Made by a program: the position numbers and the translations under genes. Under the pieces are notes generated by a model that was not told the origin of the DNA, made no database searches, and saw only the letters and a list, made by a program, of their open reading frames with translations. From Flavobacterium psychroterrae (GTDB lineage Bacteria > Bacteroidota > Bacteroidia > Flavobacteriales > Flavobacteriaceae): a DNA stretch of 64,000 nt. Within the stretch, counting starts at the first letter, position 1, and every line of letters starts with the position of its first letter. The stretch covers positions 403,723 through 467,722 of the forward strand of contig NZ_JAGYVZ010000001.1 in NCBI RefSeq assembly GCF_018380615.1, given 5' to 3'. Shown here one piece after another: positions 54,201 through 63,921 of this stretch.

Positions 54201-55850
54201 CTAATATCCAGGATTCTGAGGGAAATCCTTATTTTGATTTAAATCCAATGCTGTTTGTGGTATTGGTCTTAAAATTTTAAGCTGTCCGTCAACTCCAACA
54301 AAATTAGCTGCTTTGATTCTGTAATTATATGCAGACGCTCTTGCAACTAAAGTTCCTGTACGTTTTAAATCGAACCAGCGTTTGTACTCACCTACCAATT
54401 CTCTCGCTCTTTCATCTAAGATATAATCTATATTGAATTCAGGTGCAGTCGCATTTGCAACTCCCGCTCTTCTTCTCACTTCGTTTAAACGGTCTAAACC
54501 AGTTGCAGGATTTCCAGCTTTTAAATACGCTTCGGCAGCCACTAAATACGTTTCTCCAAGTCTTGCCACGATAATATCTCTGGTACTTACACCTCCTGTA
54601 CTTGCAGGTGTTGTTGGATCCGGATCATCAAATTTCTTTACCGGAATAGTTTGGTAATCGATATTTTTAGTCAATGTATATTCCGCAGAATATTCTCCCC
54701 ATGAATGATAAACAAATCCTGTTGCTAATTTTGCTGTTGCTAAATAAGCCGTTTTATCCGCTGGTGTAAACCATTTAGGAGCATAAAAATGTTTCACTTT
54801 CAAAGTTGTTTTATCCGCAACTCTAAAAAAGTCGTAATAGTTTTCATATACTTCATTCATGAAAGTACCTGTCCATCTTTTATCATCTTTAGTAAACAAT
54901 CCTAACGTATAACCTGTTGGAAGTAAATTATAGCTTCTTAATGGCGCACCGCCTTTAGTTTCACTTCCTCCTAAATAAGAACTAAAGTAGTAAAACTGAT
55001 TGTTTCCTAATTTAGTAGGATCTGTACTAGTTGAAGTTTTATCATATTGAACAGAGAAAATTGTTTCTGTATTCAAATCATTATTAGTAGTCGCAGTAGC
55101 AGTAAACAATTGATTATAAGGGATGTTTAAAGCTTGTCCTGCAATTGCTGCATCAGCATAAGCAGCTGCTTTTGTAAAGTCATCTGCTTTACCAAAAGCT
55201 TCGTAACCTCTTGTTAAGTACACTTTTGCCAATAAATCATTTACGGCTCTTTTGTTTACTTTTCCAGATGCAGCATAAGCTCCTGTACCCACAGTTGCAA
55301 GTGCGCTGTCTAAGTCTGCTATAATGTGCGCATACACTTCTTCAGCAGAATTTCTTGTAAAGGATAAAACCGGATTGACAATGTTTTCATCTACAATTGC
55401 AACTCCTCCGTAGGTTTGCACCAATAAAAAGTAAGCTTGTGCTCTGATAAATTTTGCTTCACCAACAAGAACACTCACATTTGGATTTTGTTCTGTAACA
55501 GTAGAGTAATACACCGTTTTATTAACAGACTGTATTGCTAAATAACAGGTATTATACAATTGCTCTACTCCTGTTGAGGACGGAATCAATAATGTATATT
55601 GGCTTAATCCGGCCGGTTCTGCCGTTCTGCCTTCGGCATACATATCTGTCCCTGCTTCAAACAACCACGGATCACCTCCATAAATTGCTTTTAGCCTTGC
55701 ATAGTCTGAGTTTACTAACAACTGAAATCCTGATGCTGTTTTATATGTTGCATCTGCCGGAACATTTGAAAGTGATTCTTCTTCGATATAATCACTGCAT
55801 GAAGTGAAAGTAGTTACGATTATTCCTAAAATTAATATTATCTTTTTCAT
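54201..55850 (-). CDS. susD: SusD/RagB-family glycan-binding lipoprotein (second pair)
   Basis: A 549-residue outer-membrane lipoprotein with signal MKKIILILGIIVTTFTSCSD and lipobox Cys near 18. SusD marks are GEAKFIRAQAYFLLVQTYGG, VNDLLAKVYLTRG (near 205), RLGETYLVAAEAYLKAG and the C-terminal RARELVGEYKRWFDLKRTGT and PIPQTALDLNQNKDFPQNPG. It lies 11 bp after its SusC partner. The enzyme content around it points to homogalacturonan oligosaccharides as ligand (inference). Longer than the first SusD, with extra loops around 260-400. Confidence 0.95.
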   Translation of the reverse strand: MKKIILILGIIVTTFTSCSDYIEEESLSNVPADATYKTASGFQLLVNSDYARLKAIYGGDPWLFEAGTDMYAEGRTAEPAGLSQYTLLIPSSTGVEQLYNTCYLAIQSVNKTVYYSTVTEQNPNVSVLVGEAKFIRAQAYFLLVQTYGGVAIVDENIVNPVLSFTRNSAEEVYAHIIADLDSALATVGTGAYAASGKVNKRAVNDLLAKVYLTRGYEAFGKADDFTKAAAYADAAIAGQALNIPYNQLFTATATTNNDLNTETIFSVQYDKTSTSTDPTKLGNNQFYYFSSYLGGSETKGGAPLRSYNLLPTGYTLGLFTKDDKRWTGTFMNEVYENYYDFFRVADKTTLKVKHFYAPKWFTPADKTAYLATAKLATGFVYHSWGEYSAEYTLTKNIDYQTIPVKKFDDPDPTTPASTGGVSTRDIIVARLGETYLVAAEAYLKAGNPATGLDRLNEVRRRAGVANATAPEFNIDYILDERARELVGEYKRWFDLKRTGTLVARASAYNYRIKAANFVGVDGQLKILRPIPQTALDLNQNKDFPQNPGY

Positions 55851-55861
55851 TTTGTATCTTA

Positions 55862-58800
55862 TTAAAATTTAACACTTAAACCCAATTGCGTTGTAACAGA
55901 TGCCGGACGGTTAACTCCAAAAGCTGAACCTGCCCATTCCGGATCGTATCCATCGAAATTTGTAAAAACAAACGGATCTAAAACATTTACATAAATTCTA
56001 AAATTACTCATTTTCAGTTTTTTAAGTAAATCTGGCTCAAATGTATATCCTAGAGATATATTTTTAATTTTTGTGTATGATGCATCTCTGTAATAAGCAA
56101 AACCTGATGACCAATATGCTCCTGCACCTGTTGCTACAGGTCCCGGTCTTGGATTTTCGTTATTTGCATTAGCAGGAATACCTGTACCATTTGTAGGGAT
56201 AAAATAATCCATCGCTAATTTTTGGCGACCTCTGTCACTTACATCTGTAAAGTTTTGATGAAAGCTGCTCAAAACAGTTTGTCCCTGACTTGTGATTACA
56301 GAAAAACTAAAGTCAAACTGACCTACATTTAATTTAGAATAAAAACTTCCCTGCCATTCCGGATTTGGATTACCAATTACCGTTCTGTCATCCTGATTGA
56401 ATTTACCGTCACCATTTAAATCCTTAGGTCTTGCCTGACCCGGAGCTTGTCCATAAGAAGCTGCCTGAGCTGCTTCACTTTCCTGCCAAACACCATCATA
56501 AACATAATTATAAGAGTTAAAAGCCGGATTAGGAAGTGGAGAACCAAGTATCAAAGCATTACCAACATCACTTACTTTATCCTGATTGTATATAGACTCT
56601 AATTTATTTACGTTTTTAGTGAATGTAAAAGTAGTTTCCCAGGTAACCAGTCTTGATTTGATATTTTTAGTCGTCAATAAAACCTCAACACCTTTATTAC
56701 TAACAGATCCTACATTAGAAAAAGTATTATTATACCCTGACTCTAATGGTAATTTTTGTTTGTAAATCAAATCATCAGATAATCTGTCATAGACATCAAC
56801 GCTACCTGTAATTCTGTTTTTTAAGAAACCAAAATCAAGACCAAAGTTAAATTCTCTCGTTTTTTCCCACGTTAATTGCGGGTTTGCTAAGTTTTCTGAT
56901 TGCCATCCGGAAACCACATTTGAACCGTTTGCATAAAATGTTTGTTGGTTCAATAAGGCTTGTGAAGTATATGGTGCGACATTATCATTACCTGTATAAC
57001 CAACACTTGCTCTTAATTTTAAGTCAGAAACCGTATTATTTCCAGCTAAAAATTCTTCTTTACTAATTTTCCAACCCAAAGCTAATGATGGGAAACTTTC
57101 CCATTTTACGCCTTCTGCCAATACAGATGAACCATCCCATCTGTTAGAGGCTGTCAATAAATATTTGTCTCTAAATGCGTAGTTTAAACGTACCGCATAA
57201 GAGTTCAAAGTATTTTTTGCATAAGATGATTTTACAACATAGCTCGATTGAACTCCTGAGCCAATATTATCTACACCAGTATCAAAAGGTTGTGTATTGG
57301 ATGATAAAAATGAACTTTCGTCTTTATTAGAATAGATACTTTGAAGCAATAAAACGCTAAAATCATGAACTTCATTAAAAGTATGTTTCAAATCAATTTG
57401 ATTATCCCATGTATAATTAAAGTTGTTTACATTTTCAAGAGATGAAGAGTTTTTGTTGTTCAAAAGTACACCTGCATTTGTTTGAGCGCCATAAGCTTTA
57501 CCATTTTTAGCACTCAATATTCCTGCTGAAAAAGTGGTTTTGAAAGACAGCCATTTTATAGGTTGGTATTGAAAATAAATATTTCCAACAGTTTGCCATG
57601 TTTTTTCTGTTTGAGATGAATTCGCAATTTCTACTAAAGGATTCACAGAACTCGTTTTGTTAATTGCCCATGAACCATCAGGATAAGTCAATTTTCCAGG
57701 TAAGAAAAACAACTCACCTACTTTTTCGTTTCCTGCTGCATCAACTGCATAAGGAGACATCAACGGGCTTAATCTAAACGCTTCCTGCATCGCTAAATCG
57801 CTCCCTAATTGTGAGTCAACATTTGCGATTGTTACATTTGCACCTGTAGAAAATTTATCGTTTATTTTGTGATTTAATCCTAATTTAAACGAGTATTTAT
57901 CCATTGAATCTTTATCAATTAAACCTCTGTCGCCCTGAACTCCAAAACCTAAGTTATAGCTTAAGCCAGAATCAGAACGTCCTGAAATATTCACATAATT
58001 ATTTTCGGTCATTCCTGATTTCAATACTGCATCGTACCAGTCAAAATTGTAACCACTATTTGCTCTTGAAACTAACAACGGACTTTGATTTCCTGCTAAT
58101 GCAGCAAGTTGTGCCGGAGTTTGTGTAGTTGGCGTTGCGCTCATATAAGCTGTTTGGTGAAATTTCCACCATTCTTCACCATTCATCATTTGAGGTAATC
58201 TTGCAGCCGTTTTTGTACCGTATGAAGAATCAAAAGTAACCGTGATTCCGGATTTAGCACTTAAACCGCTTTTTGTAGTAACGATGATAACCCCCGAAGC
58301 TCCTCTTGAACCATAGATAGCCGCAGAAGAGGCATCTTTCAAGACATCCATTCTGGCAATATCCTGAGGATTTAAAAAGTCAATTCCGTCAGTTGGAACG
58401 CCATCCACAACATATAAAGGAGTTGAACCCGCAATTAAGGAATTGTTACCTCTAATTACAACATTAAATCCATCAGAAGCTCGTCCTGTACTTGACGTAA
58501 TCTGAACTCCCGGAGTACTTCCCTGAATAGCTTCTAATGCACTTGTTGTATTTCTTTCAGTAATAGTTGCAGCACTAATAGTACTTACAGATCCTGTTAA
58601 ATCTGTTTTTTTAACAGATCCGTATCCCACCACAACAACTTCATTTAAAGAGTTTGATTGCTCAGCAAGACTAACATTTACTTTAGATTTTCCTGCAATA
58701 CTAACTTCTTGTGTCTGAAATCCTAAATAACTAATGATTAAGATTGCTTTATTATTTGTTACATTCATTTTAAAACTTCCCTCAAAATCTGTAGAGGTAC

Positions 58801-58981
58801 CATTTTTAGTTCCTTTTTCCTGGACATTTACACCTGGTAGTGATAATCCCGCAGCATCAGTGATTTTTCCTTCAATTGTAGTCGATTGAGCGTAAATTGT
58901 GGAGCTCAACAGAAAATTCAGGAAAAATAAAAATACAAGATTGTATTTTATTTTTTTCTTTGATAATTGTTTAATGTTCAT
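55862..58981 (-). CDS. susC: SusC/RagA TonB-dependent transporter (second pair)
   Basis: A 1039-residue outer-membrane transporter. Signal to about residue 31 (NLVFLFFLNFLLSSTIYAQ), then a carboxypeptidase-regulatory-like domain (TTIEGKITDAAGLSLPGVNV), NEVVVVGYGSVKKTDLTGSV, the plug (VLKDASSAAIYGSRGASGVI) and the barrel, ending in TTQLGLSVKF. It imports oligogalacturonides with its SusD partner. It follows GH28 by 40 bp, so it is transcribed from the LacI-controlled promoter region upstream of GH28 or from the short spacer. Confidence 0.95.
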   Translation of the reverse strand: MNIKQLSKKKIKYNLVFLFFLNFLLSSTIYAQSTTIEGKITDAAGLSLPGVNVQEKGTKNGTSTDFEGSFKMNVTNNKAILIISYLGFQTQEVSIAGKSKVNVSLAEQSNSLNEVVVVGYGSVKKTDLTGSVSTISAATITERNTTSALEAIQGSTPGVQITSSTGRASDGFNVVIRGNNSLIAGSTPLYVVDGVPTDGIDFLNPQDIARMDVLKDASSAAIYGSRGASGVIIVTTKSGLSAKSGITVTFDSSYGTKTAARLPQMMNGEEWWKFHQTAYMSATPTTQTPAQLAALAGNQSPLLVSRANSGYNFDWYDAVLKSGMTENNYVNISGRSDSGLSYNLGFGVQGDRGLIDKDSMDKYSFKLGLNHKINDKFSTGANVTIANVDSQLGSDLAMQEAFRLSPLMSPYAVDAAGNEKVGELFFLPGKLTYPDGSWAINKTSSVNPLVEIANSSQTEKTWQTVGNIYFQYQPIKWLSFKTTFSAGILSAKNGKAYGAQTNAGVLLNNKNSSSLENVNNFNYTWDNQIDLKHTFNEVHDFSVLLLQSIYSNKDESSFLSSNTQPFDTGVDNIGSGVQSSYVVKSSYAKNTLNSYAVRLNYAFRDKYLLTASNRWDGSSVLAEGVKWESFPSLALGWKISKEEFLAGNNTVSDLKLRASVGYTGNDNVAPYTSQALLNQQTFYANGSNVVSGWQSENLANPQLTWEKTREFNFGLDFGFLKNRITGSVDVYDRLSDDLIYKQKLPLESGYNNTFSNVGSVSNKGVEVLLTTKNIKSRLVTWETTFTFTKNVNKLESIYNQDKVSDVGNALILGSPLPNPAFNSYNYVYDGVWQESEAAQAASYGQAPGQARPKDLNGDGKFNQDDRTVIGNPNPEWQGSFYSKLNVGQFDFSFSVITSQGQTVLSSFHQNFTDVSDRGRQKLAMDYFIPTNGTGIPANANNENPRPGPVATGAGAYWSSGFAYYRDASYTKIKNISLGYTFEPDLLKKLKMSNFRIYVNVLDPFVFTNFDGYDPEWAGSAFGVNRPASVTTQLGLSVKF

Positions 58982-59021
58982 AGTTTGTTTTAAAGTTTGG
59001 TTAATTGATAGTTCTTAATTT

Positions 59022-60455
59022 TTAGTGGTTTTCTACTTTTTTTTCATTTACAATTGTATTTATAAAATTGATATTTTTTACATTTTTCAACAAAGACACT
59101 TTGTCTACTTTATGTATAACAACATCCTTTAGGATAATATTTTCTACTGGAGATTGCTCATAACCTTCTGCCCAAACGGCATATTTTCCTCCGTTTTTTA
59201 CCGTAACATTTTCAAGACTTATGTTTCTTACTGTTGGTATAAAATTTCCGGTTTGCGAACCGTAAACATTATAGAACATTGTTACAAGCAATACACATTC
59301 CTTAACGGTTCCTACTTCAAGATTGCGAACAAAGACATCTTCAATAACGCCGCCTCTTTTTGAATTTGTTTTGATTCGAATAGCGCGATCAAGGTTTGGA
59401 CTATCCATGACACAATTCTCAACAAAAACATTATTTACTCCAGCCGATATTTCACTGCCAATTACAACTCCGCCATGACCATCGATCATTTTACAGTTTT
59501 GAACAATAATATTTTTACTCGGAATCGCTACATTTCTACCATCAGCATCACGGCCTGCTTTTATGGCAATACAATCATCGCCTGTATTAAATGTGCAGTT
59601 TTTAATGATTACATTTTGTGAATATTCAGGATCACAACCGTCATTATTAGGTCCGTGGCTGTTTACCGTAACACCATCAATTATGATATTATTTGTTTTT
59701 ATAGGATGTAAAATCCAAAACGGAGCATTTATAACCGTGATATCTTTTACTAAAACTGTATTACACTCAAAAAACTCGACGAAATTGGGGCGCAAATAAC
59801 GTCCTTCACCAAAAACTCTTTCAGATACCGGAACATTTCTCTCTGCCATATCAACCAAAACTTCACGGTTTTTAGGATCATTTTGAGAAGCAATTCCTTT
59901 TTTCCAGCCATAATCTTTACCACCGGACCAAATCCACCAGTTTGTAGCATTGGCCTGACCATTAAGAGTTCCTTTTCCTGTTATGGCAACATTCGTTTTA
60001 TTTTTAGCATATATAAGAGGAGAATAATTCATCAACTCTGTTCCTTCCCAGGAAGTATGAACAATTGGATAATCTTTAGGATCTATGCTGAAAAGAATTT
60101 CTGCATTATCTTCTAAATGTAAATTCACATTACTTTCTAAATGTATTGGACCGGTTAAATATTTTCCGTTAGGAACAAGCACTTTTCCGCCACCATTTTG
60201 AACACATGCCTTAATTGCTTTTTCAAAAGCGATGGTATTGGATGTTTTTCCATCGGCTACAGCACCAAAATCATTTATATTGAATGTTTTATCAGGAAAT
60301 TGAGTTACAGGAATACTTTTAACGATTAATTCCATTTTTTTCCACGGATCAGAATCGGAAATTTTTGAAGTCTGTTTCGCGCATGACAATACTAATACAG
60401 CAATTACACTGAAAATTAAAACTGACTTAAGTGCTATAAACTTATTTACAATCAT
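59022..60455 (-). CDS. GH28 polygalacturonase, lipoprotein
   Basis: A 477-residue protein whose N-terminus (ALKSVLIFSVIAVLVLSCAK) has a lipobox with Cys at about 25, so it is probably a membrane-anchored enzyme. GH28 blocks are PNNDGCDPEYSQNV, TFNTGDDCIAIKAGRDADGR and MIDGHGGVVIGSEISAGVNN, with IRIKTNSKRGG downstream. All catalytic-type Asp residues and the His are present. It is the first gene of the minus-strand locus, directly followed by susC, which suits an enzyme that generates or trims the transported galacturonides. Its promoter lies next to a 14-bp LacI-type operator. Confidence 0.93.
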   Translation of the reverse strand: MIVNKFIALKSVLIFSVIAVLVLSCAKQTSKISDSDPWKKMELIVKSIPVTQFPDKTFNINDFGAVADGKTSNTIAFEKAIKACVQNGGGKVLVPNGKYLTGPIHLESNVNLHLEDNAEILFSIDPKDYPIVHTSWEGTELMNYSPLIYAKNKTNVAITGKGTLNGQANATNWWIWSGGKDYGWKKGIASQNDPKNREVLVDMAERNVPVSERVFGEGRYLRPNFVEFFECNTVLVKDITVINAPFWILHPIKTNNIIIDGVTVNSHGPNNDGCDPEYSQNVIIKNCTFNTGDDCIAIKAGRDADGRNVAIPSKNIIVQNCKMIDGHGGVVIGSEISAGVNNVFVENCVMDSPNLDRAIRIKTNSKRGGVIEDVFVRNLEVGTVKECVLLVTMFYNVYGSQTGNFIPTVRNISLENVTVKNGGKYAVWAEGYEQSPVENIILKDVVIHKVDKVSLLKNVKNINFINTIVNEKKVENH

Positions 60456-60486
60456 TTGTGTAGTATTTATTGTTTCAGAATCAAAA

Positions 60487-60511
60487 CAAAGTAAATATGT
60501 AATCGATTACA
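60487..60511 (-). promoter_or_regulatory. LacI-type operator and -7 region of the homogalacturonan locus
   Basis: TGTAATCGATTACA (60498-60511) is a perfect 14-bp palindrome with a central CG, as usual for LacI-family operators. Just downstream on the minus strand is TTACTTTG (60494-60487), one base from TAnnTTTG. The operator covers the zone upstream of -7 where repression would block polymerase. Leader to GH28 about 30 nt. Confidence 0.7.
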
Positions 60512-60634
60512 CGAAAATATAAAATAAGTTCCATTGCACCAAATTTATTTGGAAATAAATTATATATTTAATTTTTATTACTAATTATAATTACACTTAA
60601 TGTAAAAAAACATATAATTTATTATCATTGTAGA

Positions 60635-60710
60635 ATCGAAAACGATGTAATTATAATTTATGGTAATCGATAACAATTTGTGTAACGTTATAAAAAAAAA
60701 TGTATTTTTG
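60635..60710 (+). promoter_or_regulatory. Promoter and operators of the LacI regulator gene
   Basis: TATTTTTG (60703-60710) is a perfect TAnnTTTG box, with TTG 22 bp upstream (60678-60680). GTAATCGATAAC (60663-60674), two bases from the palindrome at 60499-60510, overlaps the region just upstream. ATCGAAAACGAT (60635-60646) may be a third, weaker site. Autoregulation is likely. Confidence 0.65.
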
Positions 60711-60739
60711 TCTGTAACTAATTTGAAAAAACCACATTA

Positions 60740-61768
60740 ATGAGCGAAAAAATAACCATTTACGATATTGCTGAGAAATTGAATATCACCGCTGCAACGG
60801 TTTCACGGGCGTTAAACAACAATCCGAAGATTAAAGAAAGTACGCGCGAGTTGGTTATTAAAACGGCTGCTGCAATGAACTACAAGCAAAACAAACTTGC
60901 CTTAGCTTTAAAAAGCGGACGCAGTAATAATATAGGAGTTATTGTTCCTCGTATCGACAGTAACTTTTTTGCCTCTGTCATTAGAGGAATCGAAGAAGAA
61001 TTGCATCCTCATGGTTATCAGGTAATTATTTGCCAGACTCATGAAAGCCCAAAAAGAGAAAACGAAAATTTATATACCTTAATAGATGCTCAGGTCGACG
61101 GAATTTTAATGTCGGTAACCGATGTAACTACCGAAAATGACGGCGCTTTCCGTAATGTATTAGAAAAAAATGTTCCGCTTATATTTTTTGACAGAAGTAA
61201 ACATATTGATGGTGTAAGCTCAGTAACCATCAATGATTTCAAAGGCGGATATCTAACTACCAAACATTTAATTAACGAAGGCTGCAGATGTATTGCGCAT
61301 TTATCAGGAGATCAATCTCTTGAGATTTTCAAGAACAGGTTTTTAGGTTACAAACAAGCTTTACTGGATAACGGAATGATTTTTAAAGAGGAATATGTTA
61401 TTCCTGTAAAAAGTAGCGTTGACGCAGGAAAAGAAGCAGTTGATATTTTGTTACAATTAGAGACTCCGCCAGACGCTATATTTTCTTCGAGTGACTTCGC
61501 TGCTTTAGGTGCCATTCAGGAACTAAAAGAACGAAATATCAGTATTCCAAAAGAGTTTTGTGTAGCGGGTTTCAGTAATGAACCTTTTACTAAATTTATG
61601 GAATTATCAATTACTTCTGTAGATCAGTCTCCGCTTGAAATGGGAAAAATGGCTGCACGTGTTTTCCTTGAACAAGTTGACAAAACCGATACAATCAAAA
61701 TAGAAAAAAAGGTAGTTCTCGCTCCTGAATTACATATTCGTAAATCATCTTCAAGAAGTACTATTTAA
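60740..61768 (+). CDS. LacI-family transcriptional regulator of the pectin locus
   Basis: A 342-residue repressor-type protein. The N-terminal helix-turn-helix is TIYDIAEKLNITAATVSRAL (residues 5-24), followed by the hinge helix QNKLALALKSGRSNNIGVIV. The periplasmic-binding-like effector domain runs to the end (IFFDRSKHIDGVSSVTINDF, PPDAIFSSSDFAALGAIQEL, SVDQSPLEMGKMAARVFL). Position divergent from the GH28-susCD locus and near uxaA suggests that it senses a galacturonate-derived metabolite and binds TGTAATCGATTACA (inference). A hairpin terminator follows. Confidence 0.93.
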   Translation: MSEKITIYDIAEKLNITAATVSRALNNNPKIKESTRELVIKTAAAMNYKQNKLALALKSGRSNNIGVIVPRIDSNFFASVIRGIEEELHPHGYQVIICQTHESPKRENENLYTLIDAQVDGILMSVTDVTTENDGAFRNVLEKNVPLIFFDRSKHIDGVSSVTINDFKGGYLTTKHLINEGCRCIAHLSGDQSLEIFKNRFLGYKQALLDNGMIFKEEYVIPVKSSVDAGKEAVDILLQLETPPDAIFSSSDFAALGAIQELKERNISIPKEFCVAGFSNEPFTKFMELSITSVDQSPLEMGKMAARVFLEQVDKTDTIKIEKKVVLAPELHIRKSSSRSTI

Positions 61769-61794
61769 TCTTTCCTTCAATCCATATACATAGG

Positions 61795-61820
61795 GACGCA
61801 CAGTTGTGCGTCTTTTTTTT
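61795..61820 (+). terminator. Terminator after LacI regulator
   Basis: GACGCACA pairs with TGTGCGTC (61795-61812), followed by eight T. It lies 26 bp after the stop. A close copy of the stem is at 62248-62267. Confidence 0.9.
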
Positions 61821-62215
61821 GCCGCAGATTTAAAAGATTAAAACAGTTTTTCGCCACGAATTACACGAATTTTCACGAATTTTTTTATTCAATTTTCCAT
61901 GTCATAATTAGTGGGAATTCGAGGAATTCGTGGCAAACTTTTTCTTAATCATTTTAATCAAAATAATCTGTGGCTTATATTTTCTTATATCACTTATATG
62001 GTTAAAACAAACATAAAAATTGACTCATTACTGTTGTACGTCTTTTTTTACCACAGATTAAAACAGATTTTTTGCCACGAATTACACGAATTTTCACGAA
62101 TTTTTTTATTCAATTTTCCATATCATAATTAGTGGGAATTTGAGAAATTCGAGGCAAACTTTTTCTTAATCATTTTAATCAAAATAATCTGTGGCAAAAA
62201 AAACATACAACTTAT
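61821..62215. repeat. Two copies of a GCCACGAATTACACGAA inverted repeat element
   Basis: Copy 1 runs about 61821-61976 and copy 2 about 62050-62200. Each has GCCACGAATTACACGAATTT, a 30-base AT centre with CATAATTAGTGGGAATT, and a reversed AATTCGTGGC or AATTCGAGGC end followed by AATCATTTTAATCAAAATAA and TCTGTGGC. They differ in a few bases. No gene is present in this 524-bp spacer. The same family occurs at 46274-46368. Confidence 0.85.
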
Positions 62216-62241
62216 ATTTTCTTATATCACTTATATGACAT

Positions 62242-62267
62242 AAAAAAAGACGCACTGCTGTGCGTCT
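62242..62267 (-). terminator. Terminator after uxaA
   Basis: AGACGCAC (62248-62255) pairs with GTGCGTCT (62260-62267), loop TGCT. On the minus strand it is followed by TTTTTTTA. It lies about 25 bp after the uxaA stop. Confidence 0.9.
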
Positions 62268-62292
62268 CTACAAGTATATCATGTTAAAAATC

Positions 62293-63909
62293 TTAAAGCG
62301 AAACTCCTCTTTTCCAAGGAATAAAATCGTTTTGGTTTAAGATTGCTGCTTTGGTTTTAATTGTACCACTTGCAACTTCTATTATAAATTCTAACATTTC
62401 ATCTGCCATTTCATCAATCGATTTTTCTCCCGTGATAATTCCACCAGTATCGATATCGATAATATCGGACATTTTGTTTGCTAACTGAGTGTTTGATGAA
62501 ATCTTAACTACAGGCGCAATCGGGTTTCCTGTTGGCGTTCCCAAACCTGTTGTAAATAATACCATATTTGCTCCTGAACCTACCATTGCAGTCGTACATT
62601 CAACATCATTTCCTGGCGTACATAACAATGTAAAGCCTGCTTCATTAATATATTCTCCATAATCGTAAACCCCTACAATTGGTGAAGTCCCTCCTTTTTT
62701 AGCAGCACCAGCCGATTTCATTGCATCTGTAATTAAACCATCTTTGATATTACCCGGAGACGGATTCATATCAAATCCAGAACCTGCATCTACAACTGTT
62801 TTTTCATACCATTGCATTAAATCCAAGAAACGTTTTCCGTCCTTATCATCTACACAACGGTTTACCAATTCCTGTTCTACTCCACATAATTCAGGGAATT
62901 CAGAAAGAATTGTAGTTCCTCCTAAGGCAACTAAATGATCAGATAGTACACCTAAAGTCGGGTTAGCAGAAATTCCTGAAAATCCATCTGATCCGCCACA
63001 TTCTAAACCAATTCTTAATTTAGATAAAGGTGCAGGTTCTCTTTTTATGTCGTTTGCTATTTTAATCGCTTCAAAAGTATCTTTTACAACACTGCTAAGC
63101 ATTGATTCGATTGTTCCTATTTGTTGCTGATCGTAAATCAAAACAGGTTTTTTACTGTTTGGATTGATTGCATCCATTGCATCTTTGAAAATCTGAATCT
63201 GTAAGTTCTGACAACCTAAACTCAAAACCGTTGCTCCAGCGACATTAGGATTGTTTACATAACCAGCCAATAACTTAGCAAGACTATGTGAATCCTGACG
63301 AATTCCGCCACAACCACCCTGATGCGTGATGAATTTTACTTCGATATTATTGAATAAATTAGCATCATTTGAAGCCGCTTCATTTCCTGCACCGCCAGTT
63401 TCGGTTTTAACTAAAGAACGAAGTAATAATTGATAATCATTTTCTTTTGGCTTCATTAATTCCTTCTCAAAAATATCTTTTAAGATTTCGATATTTCTGT
63501 TTTCACAGAATACCAATGGAAAAAATAACCAAACATTCTCAGTTCCAACTTGTCCGTCTTCTCTGTGATATCCCTGCCACGTTCTGTCTTTCCATTTGTC
63601 AATATTTGGCGCATTCCAGCCAATAGTTTCCGTTTTACCGGTCACTTTATCACTTTCATGTTTTACGTTTGATGTAGAAAGCAATCCTCCTCTTTCGATT
63701 CTGGCACTCGCTTTCCCCACTAAAACACCATACATAATAATCCTGTCTCCTACATTAAAAGGAACCATTGCGATTTTATGTTTCATCTTCACATCAGACT
63801 CAACAATAACATCTTGTCCTTCAAAGTTAATCACTTCGCCGGCGGTAAGATTCACTAATGCTACTGCAACATTATCTGAAGGGTTTACTTTTATTAATTT
63901 TTTTTGCAT
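62293..63909 (-). CDS. uxaA: Altronate dehydratase
   Basis: A 538-residue cytoplasmic enzyme with an N-terminal SAF domain (about 1-95, VNLTAGEVINFEGQDVIVES) and the C-terminal dehydratase part. Family marks are GYHREDGQVGTENVWLFFP, THQGGCGGIRQDS, GLECGGSDGFSGISANPTLG and CTPGNDVECTTAMVGSGANM. It removes water from D-altronate to make 2-keto-3-deoxygluconate in the isomerase route for galacturonate, the end product of this locus. Other genes of the route would be expected beyond the right window edge. It is on the minus strand, separate from LacI by repeats. Confidence 0.95.
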   Translation of the reverse strand: MQKKLIKVNPSDNVAVALVNLTAGEVINFEGQDVIVESDVKMKHKIAMVPFNVGDRIIMYGVLVGKASARIERGGLLSTSNVKHESDKVTGKTETIGWNAPNIDKWKDRTWQGYHREDGQVGTENVWLFFPLVFCENRNIEILKDIFEKELMKPKENDYQLLLRSLVKTETGGAGNEAASNDANLFNNIEVKFITHQGGCGGIRQDSHSLAKLLAGYVNNPNVAGATVLSLGCQNLQIQIFKDAMDAINPNSKKPVLIYDQQQIGTIESMLSSVVKDTFEAIKIANDIKREPAPLSKLRIGLECGGSDGFSGISANPTLGVLSDHLVALGGTTILSEFPELCGVEQELVNRCVDDKDGKRFLDLMQWYEKTVVDAGSGFDMNPSPGNIKDGLITDAMKSAGAAKKGGTSPIVGVYDYGEYINEAGFTLLCTPGNDVECTTAMVGSGANMVLFTTGLGTPTGNPIAPVVKISSNTQLANKMSDIIDIDTGGIITGEKSIDEMADEMLEFIIEVASGTIKTKAAILNQNDFIPWKRGVSL

Positions 63910-63921
63910 GATTGTTTTTTT

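Noticed and set aside
61821..62215. Long inverted repeats as ends of an insertion sequence.
   Set aside because: No transposase frame lies between the arms and no target duplication is seen; better described as intergenic repeat elements.
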